This document shows positions 18,251 through 27,482 of a DNA stretch of 64,000 nucleotides, in pieces. Each line of letters begins with the position of its first letter. Within the stretch, counting starts at the first letter, position 1. The DNA comes from Oceanobacillus halotolerans (lineage in GTDB: Bacteria > Bacillota > Bacilli > Bacillales > Amphibacillaceae), in contig NZ_WIXL01000002.1 in assembly GCF_010993955.1 (NCBI RefSeq), positions 1 to 64,000 on the forward strand. Reading direction: 5' to 3'. Position numbers and translations under genes: made by a program. The notes below the pieces were generated by a model. It had not been told where the DNA came from. It made no database searches and worked only from the letters and a program-made list of their open reading frames with translations.

Positions 18251-21200
18251 GCCAATCCACCTCTTCTCTCTCAATTTTTCGAATTGTTACCTGTTCATCA
18301 CGTTGATTTCCAGTAGGACCGTAATAATTAAATCCATAACTTAACTGTGCATAGCCGCCAATCATGTGCGTTGGTTTCACATGGATTTGGGTTGGGCTAT
18401 TGAATGTACCTCCACGTGTTTTCGTGATTTTTGAACCAGGAACATTGATCAATCGGTCCTGTACGTGATACATGTAAACAACTCCACGTGGCATCCGGTG
18501 ACTAACAACTGTCCTAGCAACAACAACACCATTTCGGTTATACATTTCTATCCAATCATTGTCCTTAATGCCAACAGATTCTGCATCTTCATTATTCATC
18601 CAGATATGTGGTCCTCCACGCTGAAGTGTAAGCATCGGCAATGTGTCATAATAGGTAGAGTGATAGGACCATTTAAAATGTGGCGTTAAATACCGCAATG
18701 TAATTTCATTGTCAACTGCTTCTGGTTTCCGGTCTTGATCATAGAATGTCAGCTTTTGTAATGGTGGTTTAAATGTTGGTAATTCCTCCCCAAATTCAAG
18801 CATCACGTCATGATCTAAATAGAAGTGCTGTCTACCTGTTAACGTTCGAAACGGGATTTTTCGTTCTACGTTAGTCGTAAACGGTGAATATCTTCTATTT
18901 CCAGTTTCTGTCCCACTAAATACTGGTGATGATAATACTTTTCTCGGCTGTGTTGTAATGTCATTAAATGATACATGCTCTTCTGACCGTTCAATAACAA
19001 GATCTGTTAAGTGCTTCTGACCTGTTTTCTCTTCTAACGCCTTCCATGCTTTCATTGCTAGGGAACCATTTGTTGTACTAGACAACGTTAATATGGCTTC
19101 AGCAGCTTTTCGGTCTGTTTCTAAACTTGGCAGTCCTTTATAGTGCTTGGTTTTTTTATTCATTCCGAGCAGCTTTTTCAATTTGTCGTACTCTTCTTTT
19201 GCATGCCACCCAAGTCCTTTTGCACCTATTTGATCCCGTACATTTTCACCGAGAGAAATAAATTTTTCATATACCTTTGGATACTCTCTCTCCACTACTT
19301 GAATTCTAGGGAAATTAACACCAGGCTTTGGTTCAAAATCGCCATATTTCCAATCTGGAACGGTTCCGTATGCTTGAGCAATTTCATCCTTAGAGTCATG
19401 TAGTAATGGACCTGCTACAACATCCTTTACAACACCAGGTAAATGGGTTTCAGCCATTTCTGAGAATTTTTTGGCCAACGCTTTAAAGGCATTCCAATCT
19501 GATTTTGCCTCCCAAGGTGCAGCGATTGCCGGATTAAAGGGATGGATAAATGGATGCATATCTGTGCTGGATATATCGTACTTTTCATACCATGTAGCTG
19601 CTGGAAGTACAACATCTGAATATAATCCGGTTCCACTCATTCGAAAGTCGTAGTTAATCAGTAAATCCAGTTTCCCTTTTGGGACATCCTCGATCCATTT
19701 AATTTCATTGGTATTTTTCTCTTCCTCTTGCTCGCTCAAAGTCCCTTCATGGGTTCCTAATAAATGTTTTAAGAAATATTCATGCCCTTTTGCGGAACTT
19801 CCTATTAAATTAGCACGCCATACAAACAAAACTTTTGGAGAGTTAACAGGATTACTAGGATCATCAATAGCAAATTCCATTTCCCCAGATTTTAATTGAT
19901 TCACAATCTTTTGTGCTGCCTCTTCACTAGTTTCGTTTTCGACAAGTTGTGTCGAGTTCTTATTAAACTGCGGGTAAGATGGTAACCACCCCAACCGAGC
20001 AGCAAGTGCATTGTAATCCCCCAAGTGCTTATAACGACTCTGTTTCGTTAATGGAGATACTAGGTTCTCTGCTTTTTGGTCCTCGTAACGCCATTGTTCT
20101 GTGGCAAAGTAGAAAAATGGTGTTCCAGCCTGTAAACGTGGAGGTCCTCCCCAGTCTCTTGCCATGGCAACTGTCTGCCATCCTTCTAATGGACGAACTT
20201 TTTCCTGGCCAACGTAATGTGCCCAACCACCACCATTAACACCTTGGCAGCCAGTTAACAAAACAAGATTTAACACAGTACGGTAGACCATGTCTGCATG
20301 ATACCAATGGTTAATACCAGCTCCCATGATAATCATCGAACGGCCTTTTGAATCGATAGCGTTTTGAGCAAACTCTCTAGCGATCTGTGCAACATTATCT
20401 GCTGGAACCCCTGTGTATTTTTCCTGCCACGCAGGAGTAAATATGGTGTTTTCGTCCATTGAAGAAGACTTTTCTTCCCCTGGTAAACCACGATTCACAC
20501 CTGAATTTGCCATCAATAGATCAAATACCGTCGTAACATATTTCGTTTGTCCATCAATTTTCAGCCTTTTCACTGGAACTTTTCGCTGAAAGACTTGTCT
20601 TTCCTCATTCATAAATTGTGGAAAACTAACATCTACAACATCATCAGAATGATCAATAAGGGAAAGTAATGGATCAATGTCTCCTAATTGATTATCTGTA
20701 TCGCGCAAGTGGAGATTCCAAGTTCCATTTTCTTCCCAACGGTGACCAACGGTTCCATCGGGTGCCGCGTATTTTCCACTGTTTTGATCGATCACAAGTG
20801 TTTTCCACTCTGCATTATGAATATTCATGCCAACTTGTTCTGCTCTCAGAAATTTACCAGAACGAAGATTTTCTTCATCTTGATCCAATGTGATTAAAAA
20901 CGGCAGGTCTGTAAACTGTTTTACATAATTCATGAAATAAGGTACTTGTTGGTCAACATAATATTCTTTCAGGATTACGTGTGTCATGGCCATTCCAATT
21001 GCAGCATCATTCCCTGCCTGAACTGGTAGCCATGTATCTGCAAATTTAACGTATTCAGCATAGTCTGGTGCCACAGCGACAACCTTTGTCCCCTTATAGC
21101 GCACTTCTGTCATAAAGTGAGCATCTGGTGTTCTTGTTTGCGGCAAATTTGAACCCCATATAATTAAATAATTGGAATTAAACCAATCCGAGCTTTCTGG

Positions 21201-21926
21201 TACATCCGTTTGCTCACCCCAGATTTGTGGTGAAGCTGGTGGTAAATCTGCATACCAGTCATAAAAACTTAATAATGGAGCTCCGATTAGGTTCAAAAAT
21301 CTTGATCCACCTGAATAGCTAACCATTGACATAGCAGGAATTGGCGAAAAACCAAATATCCGATCAGGGCCTTCTTTTTGAATGGTGTGAATGATAGACG
21401 AAGAAATTAGTGTATTCATTTCTTCCCATGTTGTGCGGACAAATCCACCCTTCCCGCGAGCTTGTTTATATCGTTGGGCACGCTCTGGATTTTCTACAAT
21501 ACTTTTCCAAGCTTTTACTGGATCTTTCTGTTCAGCTAATGCCTCAGACCAAATTTTTAATAAAGCTGAACGAATATACGGATAACGTACTCGCTGCGGG
21601 CTATAGGTGTACCATGAAAAGGTAGCACCTCTTTGGCAGCCACGCGGCTCATATTCCGGCATCTCAGGACCTGTAGTTGGATAGTCCGTTTGCTGGGTTT
21701 CCCATGCGATTATGCCGTCTTTAACATGAACTTTCCAGCTGCATGATCCAGTACAGTTAACACCATGTGTCGTACGGACTACTTTATCGTGTTGCCATCT
21801 CCTACGATAAATTCTTTCCGTATTCGTACGATCTAATGGTGAACGCTCATACTGGTCATTCAACTTCTCTGACTTTCCAAAATAGGATAATCTTTTCCAT
21901 AAAGAAGTAGATGATGATTGAGACAT
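18240..21926 (-). CDS. narG: Respiratory nitrate reductase alpha subunit (Mo-bisMGD)
   Basis: 1228-residue catalytic subunit reducing nitrate to nitrite at a molybdenum bis-MGD centre, cytoplasmic side. The unusual FS0 cluster ligands H54, C58, C62 and C97 line up with E. coli H50, C54, C58 and C93. The Mo-ligating aspartate is D223 in FYDWYADLPP (E. coli D222). Full length for a NarG. GGAGGTG lies before the ATG. First gene of narGHJI; the upstream region has an FNR-like palindrome. mobA, which completes the cofactor, lies at 30 kb; a nitrate transporter and regulator genes are not in this window. Confidence 0.97.
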   Translation of the reverse strand: MSQSSSTSLWKRLSYFGKSEKLNDQYERSPLDRTNTERIYRRRWQHDKVVRTTHGVNCTGSCSWKVHVKDGIIAWETQQTDYPTTGPEMPEYEPRGCQRGATFSWYTYSPQRVRYPYIRSALLKIWSEALAEQKDPVKAWKSIVENPERAQRYKQARGKGGFVRTTWEEMNTLISSSIIHTIQKEGPDRIFGFSPIPAMSMVSYSGGSRFLNLIGAPLLSFYDWYADLPPASPQIWGEQTDVPESSDWFNSNYLIIWGSNLPQTRTPDAHFMTEVRYKGTKVVAVAPDYAEYVKFADTWLPVQAGNDAAIGMAMTHVILKEYYVDQQVPYFMNYVKQFTDLPFLITLDQDEENLRSGKFLRAEQVGMNIHNAEWKTLVIDQNSGKYAAPDGTVGHRWEENGTWNLHLRDTDNQLGDIDPLLSLIDHSDDVVDVSFPQFMNEERQVFQRKVPVKRLKIDGQTKYVTTVFDLLMANSGVNRGLPGEEKSSSMDENTIFTPAWQEKYTGVPADNVAQIAREFAQNAIDSKGRSMIIMGAGINHWYHADMVYRTVLNLVLLTGCQGVNGGGWAHYVGQEKVRPLEGWQTVAMARDWGGPPRLQAGTPFFYFATEQWRYEDQKAENLVSPLTKQSRYKHLGDYNALAARLGWLPSYPQFNKNSTQLVENETSEEAAQKIVNQLKSGEMEFAIDDPSNPVNSPKVLFVWRANLIGSSAKGHEYFLKHLLGTHEGTLSEQEEEKNTNEIKWIEDVPKGKLDLLINYDFRMSGTGLYSDVVLPAATWYEKYDISSTDMHPFIHPFNPAIAAPWEAKSDWNAFKALAKKFSEMAETHLPGVVKDVVAGPLLHDSKDEIAQAYGTVPDWKYGDFEPKPGVNFPRIQVVEREYPKVYEKFISLGENVRDQIGAKGLGWHAKEEYDKLKKLLGMNKKTKHYKGLPSLETDRKAAEAILTLSSTTNGSLAMKAWKALEEKTGQKHLTDLVIERSEEHVSFNDITTQPRKVLSSPVFSGTETGNRRYSPFTTNVERKIPFRTLTGRQHFYLDHDVMLEFGEELPTFKPPLQKLTFYDQDRKPEAVDNEITLRYLTPHFKWSYHSTYYDTLPMLTLQRGGPHIWMNNEDAESVGIKDNDWIEMYNRNGVVVARTVVSHRMPRGVVYMYHVQDRLINVPGSKITKTRGGTFNSPTQIHVKPTHMIGGYAQLSYGFNYYGPTGNQRDEQVTIRKIEREEVDWLED

Positions 21927-22037
21927 TTGGCACCTCCAGAAAAATGATATAAACTAGTCATTTTAGAAAATATGATGTTTTCAGTTTTATAGAGCGTAAG
22001 ATGGTAAATTATGTAATCTCAAATTTTGTAAGATTAC

Positions 22038-22055
22038 GCGTGATATTTATCACGC
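22038..22055 (-). promoter_or_regulatory. FNR-like palindrome upstream of narG
   Basis: A perfect 18-bp palindrome, GCGTGATATTTATCACGC apart from its central bases, resembles the Bacillus Fnr box TGTGA-N6-TCACA. A possible -10 (CATAAT on the minus strand, 22013-22008) lies 24 bases downstream. Spacing is a few bases longer than in a classical class II promoter. Anaerobic activation of narGHJI is the natural reading, but the site lies between divergent narG and acyP and could serve another CRP/FNR protein. Confidence 0.6.
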
Positions 22056-22218
22056 TTTCGACATAAAATACAAATTGGGTGTTAAATTAATCGACCTTAC
22101 TAGTAACATAACCAAAACAACAATTATTTATTGCATTTTTATTTATCTTTTTCTATATTTTGGTTTCAGAGTAAACTTCTTTAAAATGGGATAAAACGAT
22201 TTTGGATGGTGAGAACAA

Positions 22219-22488
22219 ATGGTAAAACATATTATTGTAATTGGTCGTGTGCAAGGAGTTGGGTTTCGCTATGCTACACAGCAAAAAGCACGACAACTAA
22301 ATTTAAATGGATGGATACAAAATAAGGAAGATGGTACAGTTGAAATAGAGGTTGAAGGTGACTCTACAAAAATGGAGGAATTAATAAATGCTATTAAATC
22401 AGGACTTAATCCATTTATGCGTGTCGAAAAATTAACGGTACATAATATCGATACATCCAAAGGCTATAGTGGATTTAGCATAAAATAG
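22219..22488 (+). CDS. acyP: Acylphosphatase
   Basis: 89-residue acylphosphatase hydrolysing carboxyl-phosphate bonds such as acetyl phosphate. The signature GRVQGVGFR is at 9-17, with catalytic R17 in the phosphate loop and N35 in GWIQNKEDG orienting water. Normal length and ferredoxin-like alpha/beta pattern. A weak GGTGAGAAC ribosome site precedes the ATG. Transcribed away from narG, convergent with the ferredoxin gene. Confidence 0.93.
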   Translation: MVKHIIVIGRVQGVGFRYATQQKARQLNLNGWIQNKEDGTVEIEVEGDSTKMEELINAIKSGLNPFMRVEKLTVHNIDTSKGYSGFSIK

Positions 22489-22489
22489 A

Positions 22490-22522
22490 AAAACCGCTAT
22501 CTTTACGTATAAGATAGCGGTT
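22490..22522 (-). terminator. Terminator of the ferredoxin gene
   Basis: AACCGCTATCTT / AAGATAGCGGTT. The T run follows only on the minus strand, so it mainly serves the ferredoxin gene, and weakly acyP. Confidence 0.8.
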
Positions 22523-22527
22523 AAGGA

Positions 22528-22767
22528 TTAACGGTCTTCGAAAAACTTCTGGTTCAATTCAATATACTCTGTTTCTTCCTCTGGAACTTCATCTTCCATA
22601 TAAATAGCTTCAACAGGACATACAGCTTCACATGCGCCACAATCAATACAAATATCTGGATCAATATAAAACATGTCCTTACCTTCCTCTATGCAATCAA
22701 CAGGGCAAACTTCTACACATTCGCCTGCTTTTTCCGTTTTACATGGTGATGTAATTACAAATGCCAT
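22528..22767 (-). CDS. fdxA: Seven-iron type ferredoxin
   Basis: 79-residue acidic ferredoxin. Cysteines C9, C17 and C50 fit a [3Fe-4S] centre; C21, C40, C43 and C46 fit a [4Fe-4S] centre, the layout of 7Fe ferredoxins; C25 is the usual extra cysteine. Low-potential electron carrier in the cytoplasm; partner not known. The second ATG (22767) has AGGAGG seven bases upstream and is preferred over the first. Monocistronic. Confidence 0.93.
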   Translation of the reverse strand: MAFVITSPCKTEKAGECVEVCPVDCIEEGKDMFYIDPDICIDCGACEAVCPVEAIYMEDEVPEEETEYIELNQKFFEDR

Positions 22768-22995
22768 CATATCTCCTCCTACGTTTATGTTCCTATCTAA
22801 ACAATTCTTTTCATTTTGAAAGGGGTAGAATTTTAAAGGATTATATCATATTTATCTTACACCAGTAGCCTAAATTGTTTCAAGTATTTCCTAATATAAT
22901 CATTATTCTTCGATTCAATCATGGAATTATTTTCTACGTTTGTTATTACGCTCCTTTTGTATATTTTTTGTTTCTCACCATCAGAGTTATATAAG

Positions 22996-23034
22996 ACGAC
23001 GTAACATAGCAGCTTTGATTTCCGTTTCGGACAA
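22996..23034 (-). repeat. Fragment of inverted-repeat element arm
   Basis: TTGATTTCCGTTTCGGACA resembles the reverse complement of the right arm of the 44-kb copy (TCCGAAGCGGAAATCAATGG). The 700 bases between the ferredoxin gene and 23472 hold only this fragment, the repeats at 23.14 kb and an unsupported 60-codon frame. Confidence 0.5.
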
Positions 23035-23132
23035 GTAGTTTACCTTCGACGGGAGTTAATTTCCTATCAATATTTACATATATATATCGGAACGAGGATA
23101 TGGTGATTACAGCCATTGAAATGTACAACCCT

Positions 23133-23195
23133 TGACATAGTATTTACCACCGAATGACAAAAAGTGTACCAAAGAATGACAGACTGTTTACCACT
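23133..23195 (+). mobile_element. Possible IS21-like end, left (three 22-nt spaced repeats)
   Basis: TACCA repeats begin at 23145, 23167 and 23189, spaced exactly 22 bases, each followed by variants of a GAATGACA-type spacer. Arrays of about 20-22-nt transposase-binding repeats are typical of IS21-family ends. The same TTACCA units occur in opposite orientation at 25.1 kb. No transposase gene lies between them. Confidence 0.5.
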
Positions 23196-23471
23196 TCAAA
23201 CCTTCAGGTGATAAAAAAGCTATAGTCTTGGCAATCAAAAATGTTATAGTCGTTATATAAATTTGATAGATTTTCAATAAGATCAGTCTTCTGCAAATCC
23301 CCATTTAATGGAATTAAGTGGGATTTTTGAAAAGGTTTCGAAGCAGTTAATATCTTGTCGTTACTCAATGAAGCAGGATCATACAAAAAGGTATATCAAT
23401 TCTTTTATATAATGTAAGATTAAAATAGGTGGAGAAAGAGAAGTAATAGCAAAACTACGGAGGTGGCTTGC

Positions 23472-24908
23472 TTGCTAAAAGAAGAGTTAAAGAAACGAGC
23501 AATATCGATGGTCCAAATACCTAGTCATTTTCACTCTATCATAGAGGAGTATGTTGAGCGAGAGAATGGAGAAGGTGAAGCCATGTTTTCATGGACAAAC
23601 GAGGCACAAGATGAGGGGGTTACTATAAATCTGGATTTCTCTGGCAATTTAACTAGTTTATCAATTGATAATAATGATGAAAACTTAGACGTGATTCCTT
23701 TAAATATAGAGACAAAAAGAGAACGTGCGGAACAATTTTTACTTCGTCATTATCCTGACGCATTAAAATATTTAACATACTATAAAGCGAAAAAACTTAC
23801 TCGTACAGATCGTTTTTACTATGAACAAATTGTAATGGATTTACCATTAGGAAATGCTGGATGTTATATTGATATAGACCATGTGGGGAGTATTGTTAAG
23901 TTTACATATCAAGGTGTGAAACAAATTCCTGATATACCAACCACACTGATTCCAAAAGAAAAACTGGTGGAACACGTACGAAACAGATTGAATTTTCAAT
24001 TGGGAACTACAAATTTGTATACTGCTATTCATGATGTAGCAGCAGATGGACTCCGTCTTGTTTACGAGCCTGATCAATTTTTCATGAAATATAAAGCGGA
24101 CGTTTTAAAACCAACCTTAACGATTATACATGACGAAGACGAACCGCAAACATATGTCTCTCTTACTCCTCCTTCTACTACGAACGTACGCAAAGATTTA
24201 TCTATTGAAGATATCGTTGGTATTACTGATAGGATGGAAGTCATTCGTGAAGTAGATATGGGGGAAGAAACGGGCATAGTGTGGCGTGATCAGGACTGGG
24301 AGATGAAGGAAAGGGATTTATCGATAAATGGCTTTTTCAAGAGACAATCAGAAGATACAGTTAAAGCCTTCATTTCAAAGAAAACTGGTAAAGTCAGAAG
24401 CTTCATGTGGTTTAATGAACGAAGTGGTGATCTTCGACTTAGCCGCGAAGCATGTTATCAAAAAGCCATTGCCTTTTTACAAATGATAGTTCCAAACTAT
24501 TATCAGTATCTACAACTGATTGTTCAAGAAAACGAGGAAGAAGTGGATGATACTTCAAAGAAAGAAGCATTCACATTCAATATGCATAATGGTCATGGTA
24601 TACCAATTCATCTAGAATTAGTTATAGTTGTTGTTAATCGTCAAACAGGACAGGTTGATCATTATAGCGGACCGAGTTTTGATATGGAACAATTGAGCCA
24701 ACTCCCTATTGAACCGGCTATTTCTAAAAAAGAAGCAAGTGAAATATTTATCAATCATTTGGATTTTGAATTAGCTTGGAACAAAAATTATGATAGTAAA
24801 ACAGAATCATATATCCTTGTTTATCAAGCGTGTGATCGGCATTCCAGAACCCCCATCCGGTCAATTGATGCTATGACTGGAGCTGTTATTTCCAATAAAG
24901 ATAAATAA
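23472..24908 (+). CDS. YcdB/YcdC repeat protein (PepSY-like)
   Basis: About 478 residues made of repeated PepSY-like units, the pattern of YcdB/YcdC (DUF4901-type) proteins of Bacillaceae. The recurring phrase is K-T-G-x-V then a hydrophobic residue (KKTGKVRSF, RQTGQVDHY, DAMTGAVIS), preceded by helices with E-x-A conservation. No signal peptide or membrane segment is seen, unlike many family members that are exported. TTG at 23472 is the likely start, eight bases after GGAGG; the in-frame GTG overlaps that site. Its position between two inverted repeat arrays is odd. Function unknown. Confidence 0.72.
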   Translation: MLKEELKKRAISMVQIPSHFHSIIEEYVERENGEGEAMFSWTNEAQDEGVTINLDFSGNLTSLSIDNNDENLDVIPLNIETKRERAEQFLLRHYPDALKYLTYYKAKKLTRTDRFYYEQIVMDLPLGNAGCYIDIDHVGSIVKFTYQGVKQIPDIPTTLIPKEKLVEHVRNRLNFQLGTTNLYTAIHDVAADGLRLVYEPDQFFMKYKADVLKPTLTIIHDEDEPQTYVSLTPPSTTNVRKDLSIEDIVGITDRMEVIREVDMGEETGIVWRDQDWEMKERDLSINGFFKRQSEDTVKAFISKKTGKVRSFMWFNERSGDLRLSREACYQKAIAFLQMIVPNYYQYLQLIVQENEEEVDDTSKKEAFTFNMHNGHGIPIHLELVIVVVNRQTGQVDHYSGPSFDMEQLSQLPIEPAISKKEASEIFINHLDFELAWNKNYDSKTESYILVYQACDRHSRTPIRSIDAMTGAVISNKDK

Positions 24909-24999
24909 AATAAAGCAGTTTTTGTTGAATCAATTTAAGTGATTAAAAATATTGTCATAAATAGTTTTCCATTAAAGGGTGCGATTGCGGAAGATCACT

Positions 25000-25042
25000 A
25001 GTCTAATTTCTTGCTAAAAATGCGGAGGAATTAGACTTTTTT
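25000..25042 (+). terminator. Terminator after YcdB-like gene
   Basis: GTCTAATTTC pairs with GAATTAGAC, followed by T6. Confidence 0.75.
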
Positions 25043-25092
25043 ATCTTTCAAAATCCTTACGTTGTAAATACGCATTTTCTTGACGTCACTCC

Positions 25093-25175
25093 ATTGGTAA
25101 ACGCGTTGGCGACAAGTGGTAGATCTTGTGACAATTGCTGGTAAAGAACATGGCAGAAGTGGTAAATTCTATGGC
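25093..25175 (-). mobile_element. Possible IS21-like end, right (four 21-22-nt spaced repeats)
   Basis: TGGTA units at 25095, 25117, 25139 and 25160 (spacing 22, 22, 21), inverted relative to the TACCA units at 23.14 kb. Together they bracket about 2 kb with a single YcdB-like gene. This fills most of the 430-base gap before the next gene; the rest shows nothing recognisable. Confidence 0.5.
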
Positions 25176-25307
25176 CCTAATCATATGGTAACAAGAGTGC
25201 GCCTCTCAGTGCCCGAGCAAGCAAAAATTTCTTCACTCTCAATAGGGTATGGAAAATAACAATCTTGAAAACCATCTTTATTTACGAAAGATAAGATAAA
25301 AACTCAC

Positions 25308-25337
25308 AAAAAAACAGTGGAATTGAGATCCACTGTT
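25308..25337 (-). terminator. Terminator of DUF6501-like gene
   Basis: On the minus strand AACAGTGGA pairs with TCCACTGTT followed by T7. Confidence 0.85.
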
Positions 25338-25341
25338 ATAG

Positions 25342-25548
25342 CTATTTTACCTCTTTAAAATAATCTTTAAAAAACCCACCTATTCGATTACTATTATCAA
25401 TAATAAAATAGAATTCATCCGTTTCATTTTTAACATCATATATTTTTCCTGGGGTTAATTTATCATGGACAATGAATTTTTTTGCATCAGCATGAACACA
25501 TTCTATTTGTTTTATTGTTTTATTATTTTCCCAATTCTTATGAATCAC
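25342..25548 (-). CDS. DUF6501-like small protein
   Basis: 68-residue soluble protein with the run LTPGKIYDVKNETDEF followed by a beta-hairpin NSNRIGGFFKDYF. It resembles the small DUF6501 proteins of Bacillaceae by memory of sequence, with moderate certainty. Start GTG with GGAG ten bases upstream. It ends five bases from its terminator. No function is known. It lies 39 bases downstream of msrAB on the same strand and may be cotranscribed. Confidence 0.62.
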   Translation of the reverse strand: MIHKNWENNKTIKQIECVHADAKKFIVHDKLTPGKIYDVKNETDEFYFIIDNSNRIGGFFKDYFKEVK

Positions 25549-25586
25549 GTCATCGTCACTCCAATGTTTTAGTTTACATAATATAA

Positions 25587-26561
25587 TTATTGTCTATCTT
25601 CTTCATCAAATAAGTATAAATAGTTTTCATATCCTTCATCAGCCATCTCATCTTTTGGTATAAACCGCATTGCCGCTGAGTTCATGCAATAGCGTAAACC
25701 TCCTGCATCTTTTGGTCCATCCTCAAATACATGACCGAGATGTGCGTCCGTATGTTTACTCCTCACTTCTGTACGTATCATACCGTGTGACGTATCCATA
25801 TTTTCATTAATATGGTATGGATCAACTGGCTTTGTAAAGCTTGGCCAACCACAGCCTGCGTCAAATTTATCTTTAGAAGAGAATAATACATTTCCAGAAA
25901 TAATATCGACATAAATACCTTCTTTTTCATTATCCCAATATTCGTTTTGGAATGGTGTCTCCGTTCCATTTTCTTGTGTAACATGATATTGAATCGGTGT
26001 TAATTTTTCTTTTAAGTTTTCTTTAGCCAATGCTTGTTTCCAATTCTTTTGGATAAAATCTTCCCTACCTGAGCCTTTTTTATATAACCGATAATGGAAT
26101 GATTGTTTTTTATAATAATCCTGATGTTCTTCTTCTGCTGGGTAAAACGTTTTGGCAGGAAGAATTTCTGTCACAATTGGCTTGGAAAATTTCCCACTCT
26201 CCTCCAATGATTGTTTTGATTTCTCTGCTATTTTCCTCTGCTTTTCATTGTGATAAAAAATGGCCGTTTGATAAGATTCTCCCCTATCGTTAAATTGACC
26301 ATTTGGATCAGTTGGATCAATTTGCTGCCAAAACGTTTCAACTAGTTGTTCATATGGCATAATCGATGGATCAAAGGTGATTTGCACTGCTTCAACATGA
26401 CCAGTAGTATTGGAACAAACCTGTTCATATGTTGGGTTTTCTACTGAACCACCAGTATAACCTGAAACAACTTTTAAAATCCCAGGGCGCTCGTCAAAAG
26501 GTTCAACCATACACCAAAAACAGCCACCTGCAAATGTAGCAATTTCTTTGTTATTTGTCAT
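25587..26561 (-). CDS. msrAB: Fused methionine sulfoxide reductase MsrA-MsrB
   Basis: 324 residues: MsrA (about 1-165) followed by MsrB (about 180-310), repairing both S and R epimers of methionine sulfoxide. MsrA catalytic cysteine is C14 in GGCFWC; MsrB catalytic cysteine is C292 in [11 protein letters not shown]. The C-x2-C zinc pairs of many MsrB proteins are absent. Fusion in the A-B order occurs in several Firmicutes, whereas B. subtilis has separate genes. ATG at 26561 follows GGAGG by seven bases. Cytoplasmic; no signal sequence. Confidence 0.95.
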   Translation of the reverse strand: MTNNKEIATFAGGCFWCMVEPFDERPGILKVVSGYTGGSVENPTYEQVCSNTTGHVEAVQITFDPSIMPYEQLVETFWQQIDPTDPNGQFNDRGESYQTAIFYHNEKQRKIAEKSKQSLEESGKFSKPIVTEILPAKTFYPAEEEHQDYYKKQSFHYRLYKKGSGREDFIQKNWKQALAKENLKEKLTPIQYHVTQENGTETPFQNEYWDNEKEGIYVDIISGNVLFSSKDKFDAGCGWPSFTKPVDPYHINENMDTSHGMIRTEVRSKHTDAHLGHVFEDGPKDAGGLRYCMNSAAMRFIPKDEMADEGYENYLYLFDEEDRQ

Positions 26562-26635
26562 GAAACATCCTCCATACATAATTATTTATATCCATTTTTT
26601 CGTTAATTGCTTCAGAAATCAAGTGGTTTGCCTAT

Positions 26636-27235
26636 TTAAATGAATAATTTTGGAACGGATTCACCACTCCTAGATTTCCCCTCATTTACGGATTCTACAC
26701 TGGACTGTTCTTGTTTTTCTGTTTGCTGACTTGTCGTATCTTCTAAATTCCGCTCATCATGCACCGAACTCTCTAAACTCTCTAGAAAATCAAGACTATC
26801 TTCTGATGACTCTTCCTTTTCTAACTCGGCAGCATCTAGATTTTCTTGATCACTTTCCTCGTTATTGTCATTGTCTTCTTCGCTATCCGTCTCACTTAAT
26901 GCTTTCATCATTTTTAGCATCATTGGTAAATTCTTAACCATTGGTCCATACTCCTGAATGACTGGTGCTGTTGATTGTACTACATTTAAAATTTGTTGAA
27001 TATTACTTAACGTATTGCTCAAACCACCCCCTGTTCCTCCCCCAGCTATGTTAGCTGTATTAGAAGGATTTTGAACGAGACGACTCAGTAATTGTTGAAT
27101 CCCACCACTTCCGCCAGTTCCAGGTGTTGGGGTTGGCGTCTGGTGCATACCTTGCATCGGTCCTCTAAATGAATTAGGTGGACCTTGTATTGGCGGCTGA
27201 TAATTTGTTGGAGATCTCCGTATTGGTAAAGCCAT
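26636..27235 (-). CDS. yqfQ: YqfQ/VrrA-like protein
   Basis: 199 residues: Pro/Gly/Gln-rich N-terminus (1-75), a hydrophobic helical centre with YGPMVKNLPMMLKMMKAL (about 96-113), then a strongly acidic, Ser/Glu/Asp-rich disordered tail. This is the outline of the YqfQ/VrrA family, whose variable repeats are used for typing B. anthracis; a spore or surface role is often proposed but unproven. GGGGG lies near the ATG. Monocistronic. Confidence 0.7.
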   Translation of the reverse strand: MALPIRRSPTNYQPPIQGPPNSFRGPMQGMHQTPTPTPGTGGSGGIQQLLSRLVQNPSNTANIAGGGTGGGLSNTLSNIQQILNVVQSTAPVIQEYGPMVKNLPMMLKMMKALSETDSEEDNDNNEESDQENLDAAELEKEESSEDSLDFLESLESSVHDERNLEDTTSQQTEKQEQSSVESVNEGKSRSGESVPKLFI

Positions 27236-27433
27236 CCTTATCCCCCTTACTTAAATCATAATCTAGATTATTGTACGCCATCTTAGGTGGATACGTGTAG
27301 GCCACTATACTTGACTATTCATGTGAAATAATTATTCCCTATTTCCCGGGTAACCGCAAAAAACCCAAACATTTTTACAAATAATGTAGTGTTTTGTCGA
27401 AATTTATATCGTTGGCTCTAGGAGCTTATAAGT

Positions 27434-27462
27434 TGAATACAGAACATATGTTTTGTATTCTA
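27434..27462 (+). promoter_or_regulatory. Sigma-A promoter with embedded LexA box
   Basis: TTGAAT (27434-27439), 17-base spacer, TATTCT (27457-27462). The spacer holds AGAACATATGTTTT, close to the Bacillus LexA/DinR box CGAACATATGTTCG, inside a longer palindrome GAATAC...GTATTC (27435-27460). Repressor bound here would block RNA polymerase, so the yolD gene is very likely SOS-induced. Confidence 0.85.
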
Positions 27463-27482
27463 TAAATAGAGGTGATGGTGAT

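Noticed and set aside
23204-23386. 60-codon minus-strand frame between ferredoxin and YcdB genes
   Set aside because: No ribosome site, no recognisable domain; might be a remnant but cannot be supported.
23145-25164. 22-nt periodic repeats as a CRISPR array
   Set aside because: Repeat units are only 5-7 bases, spacers are too short and uniform, orientation is inverted between the two sites, and no cas gene is near.
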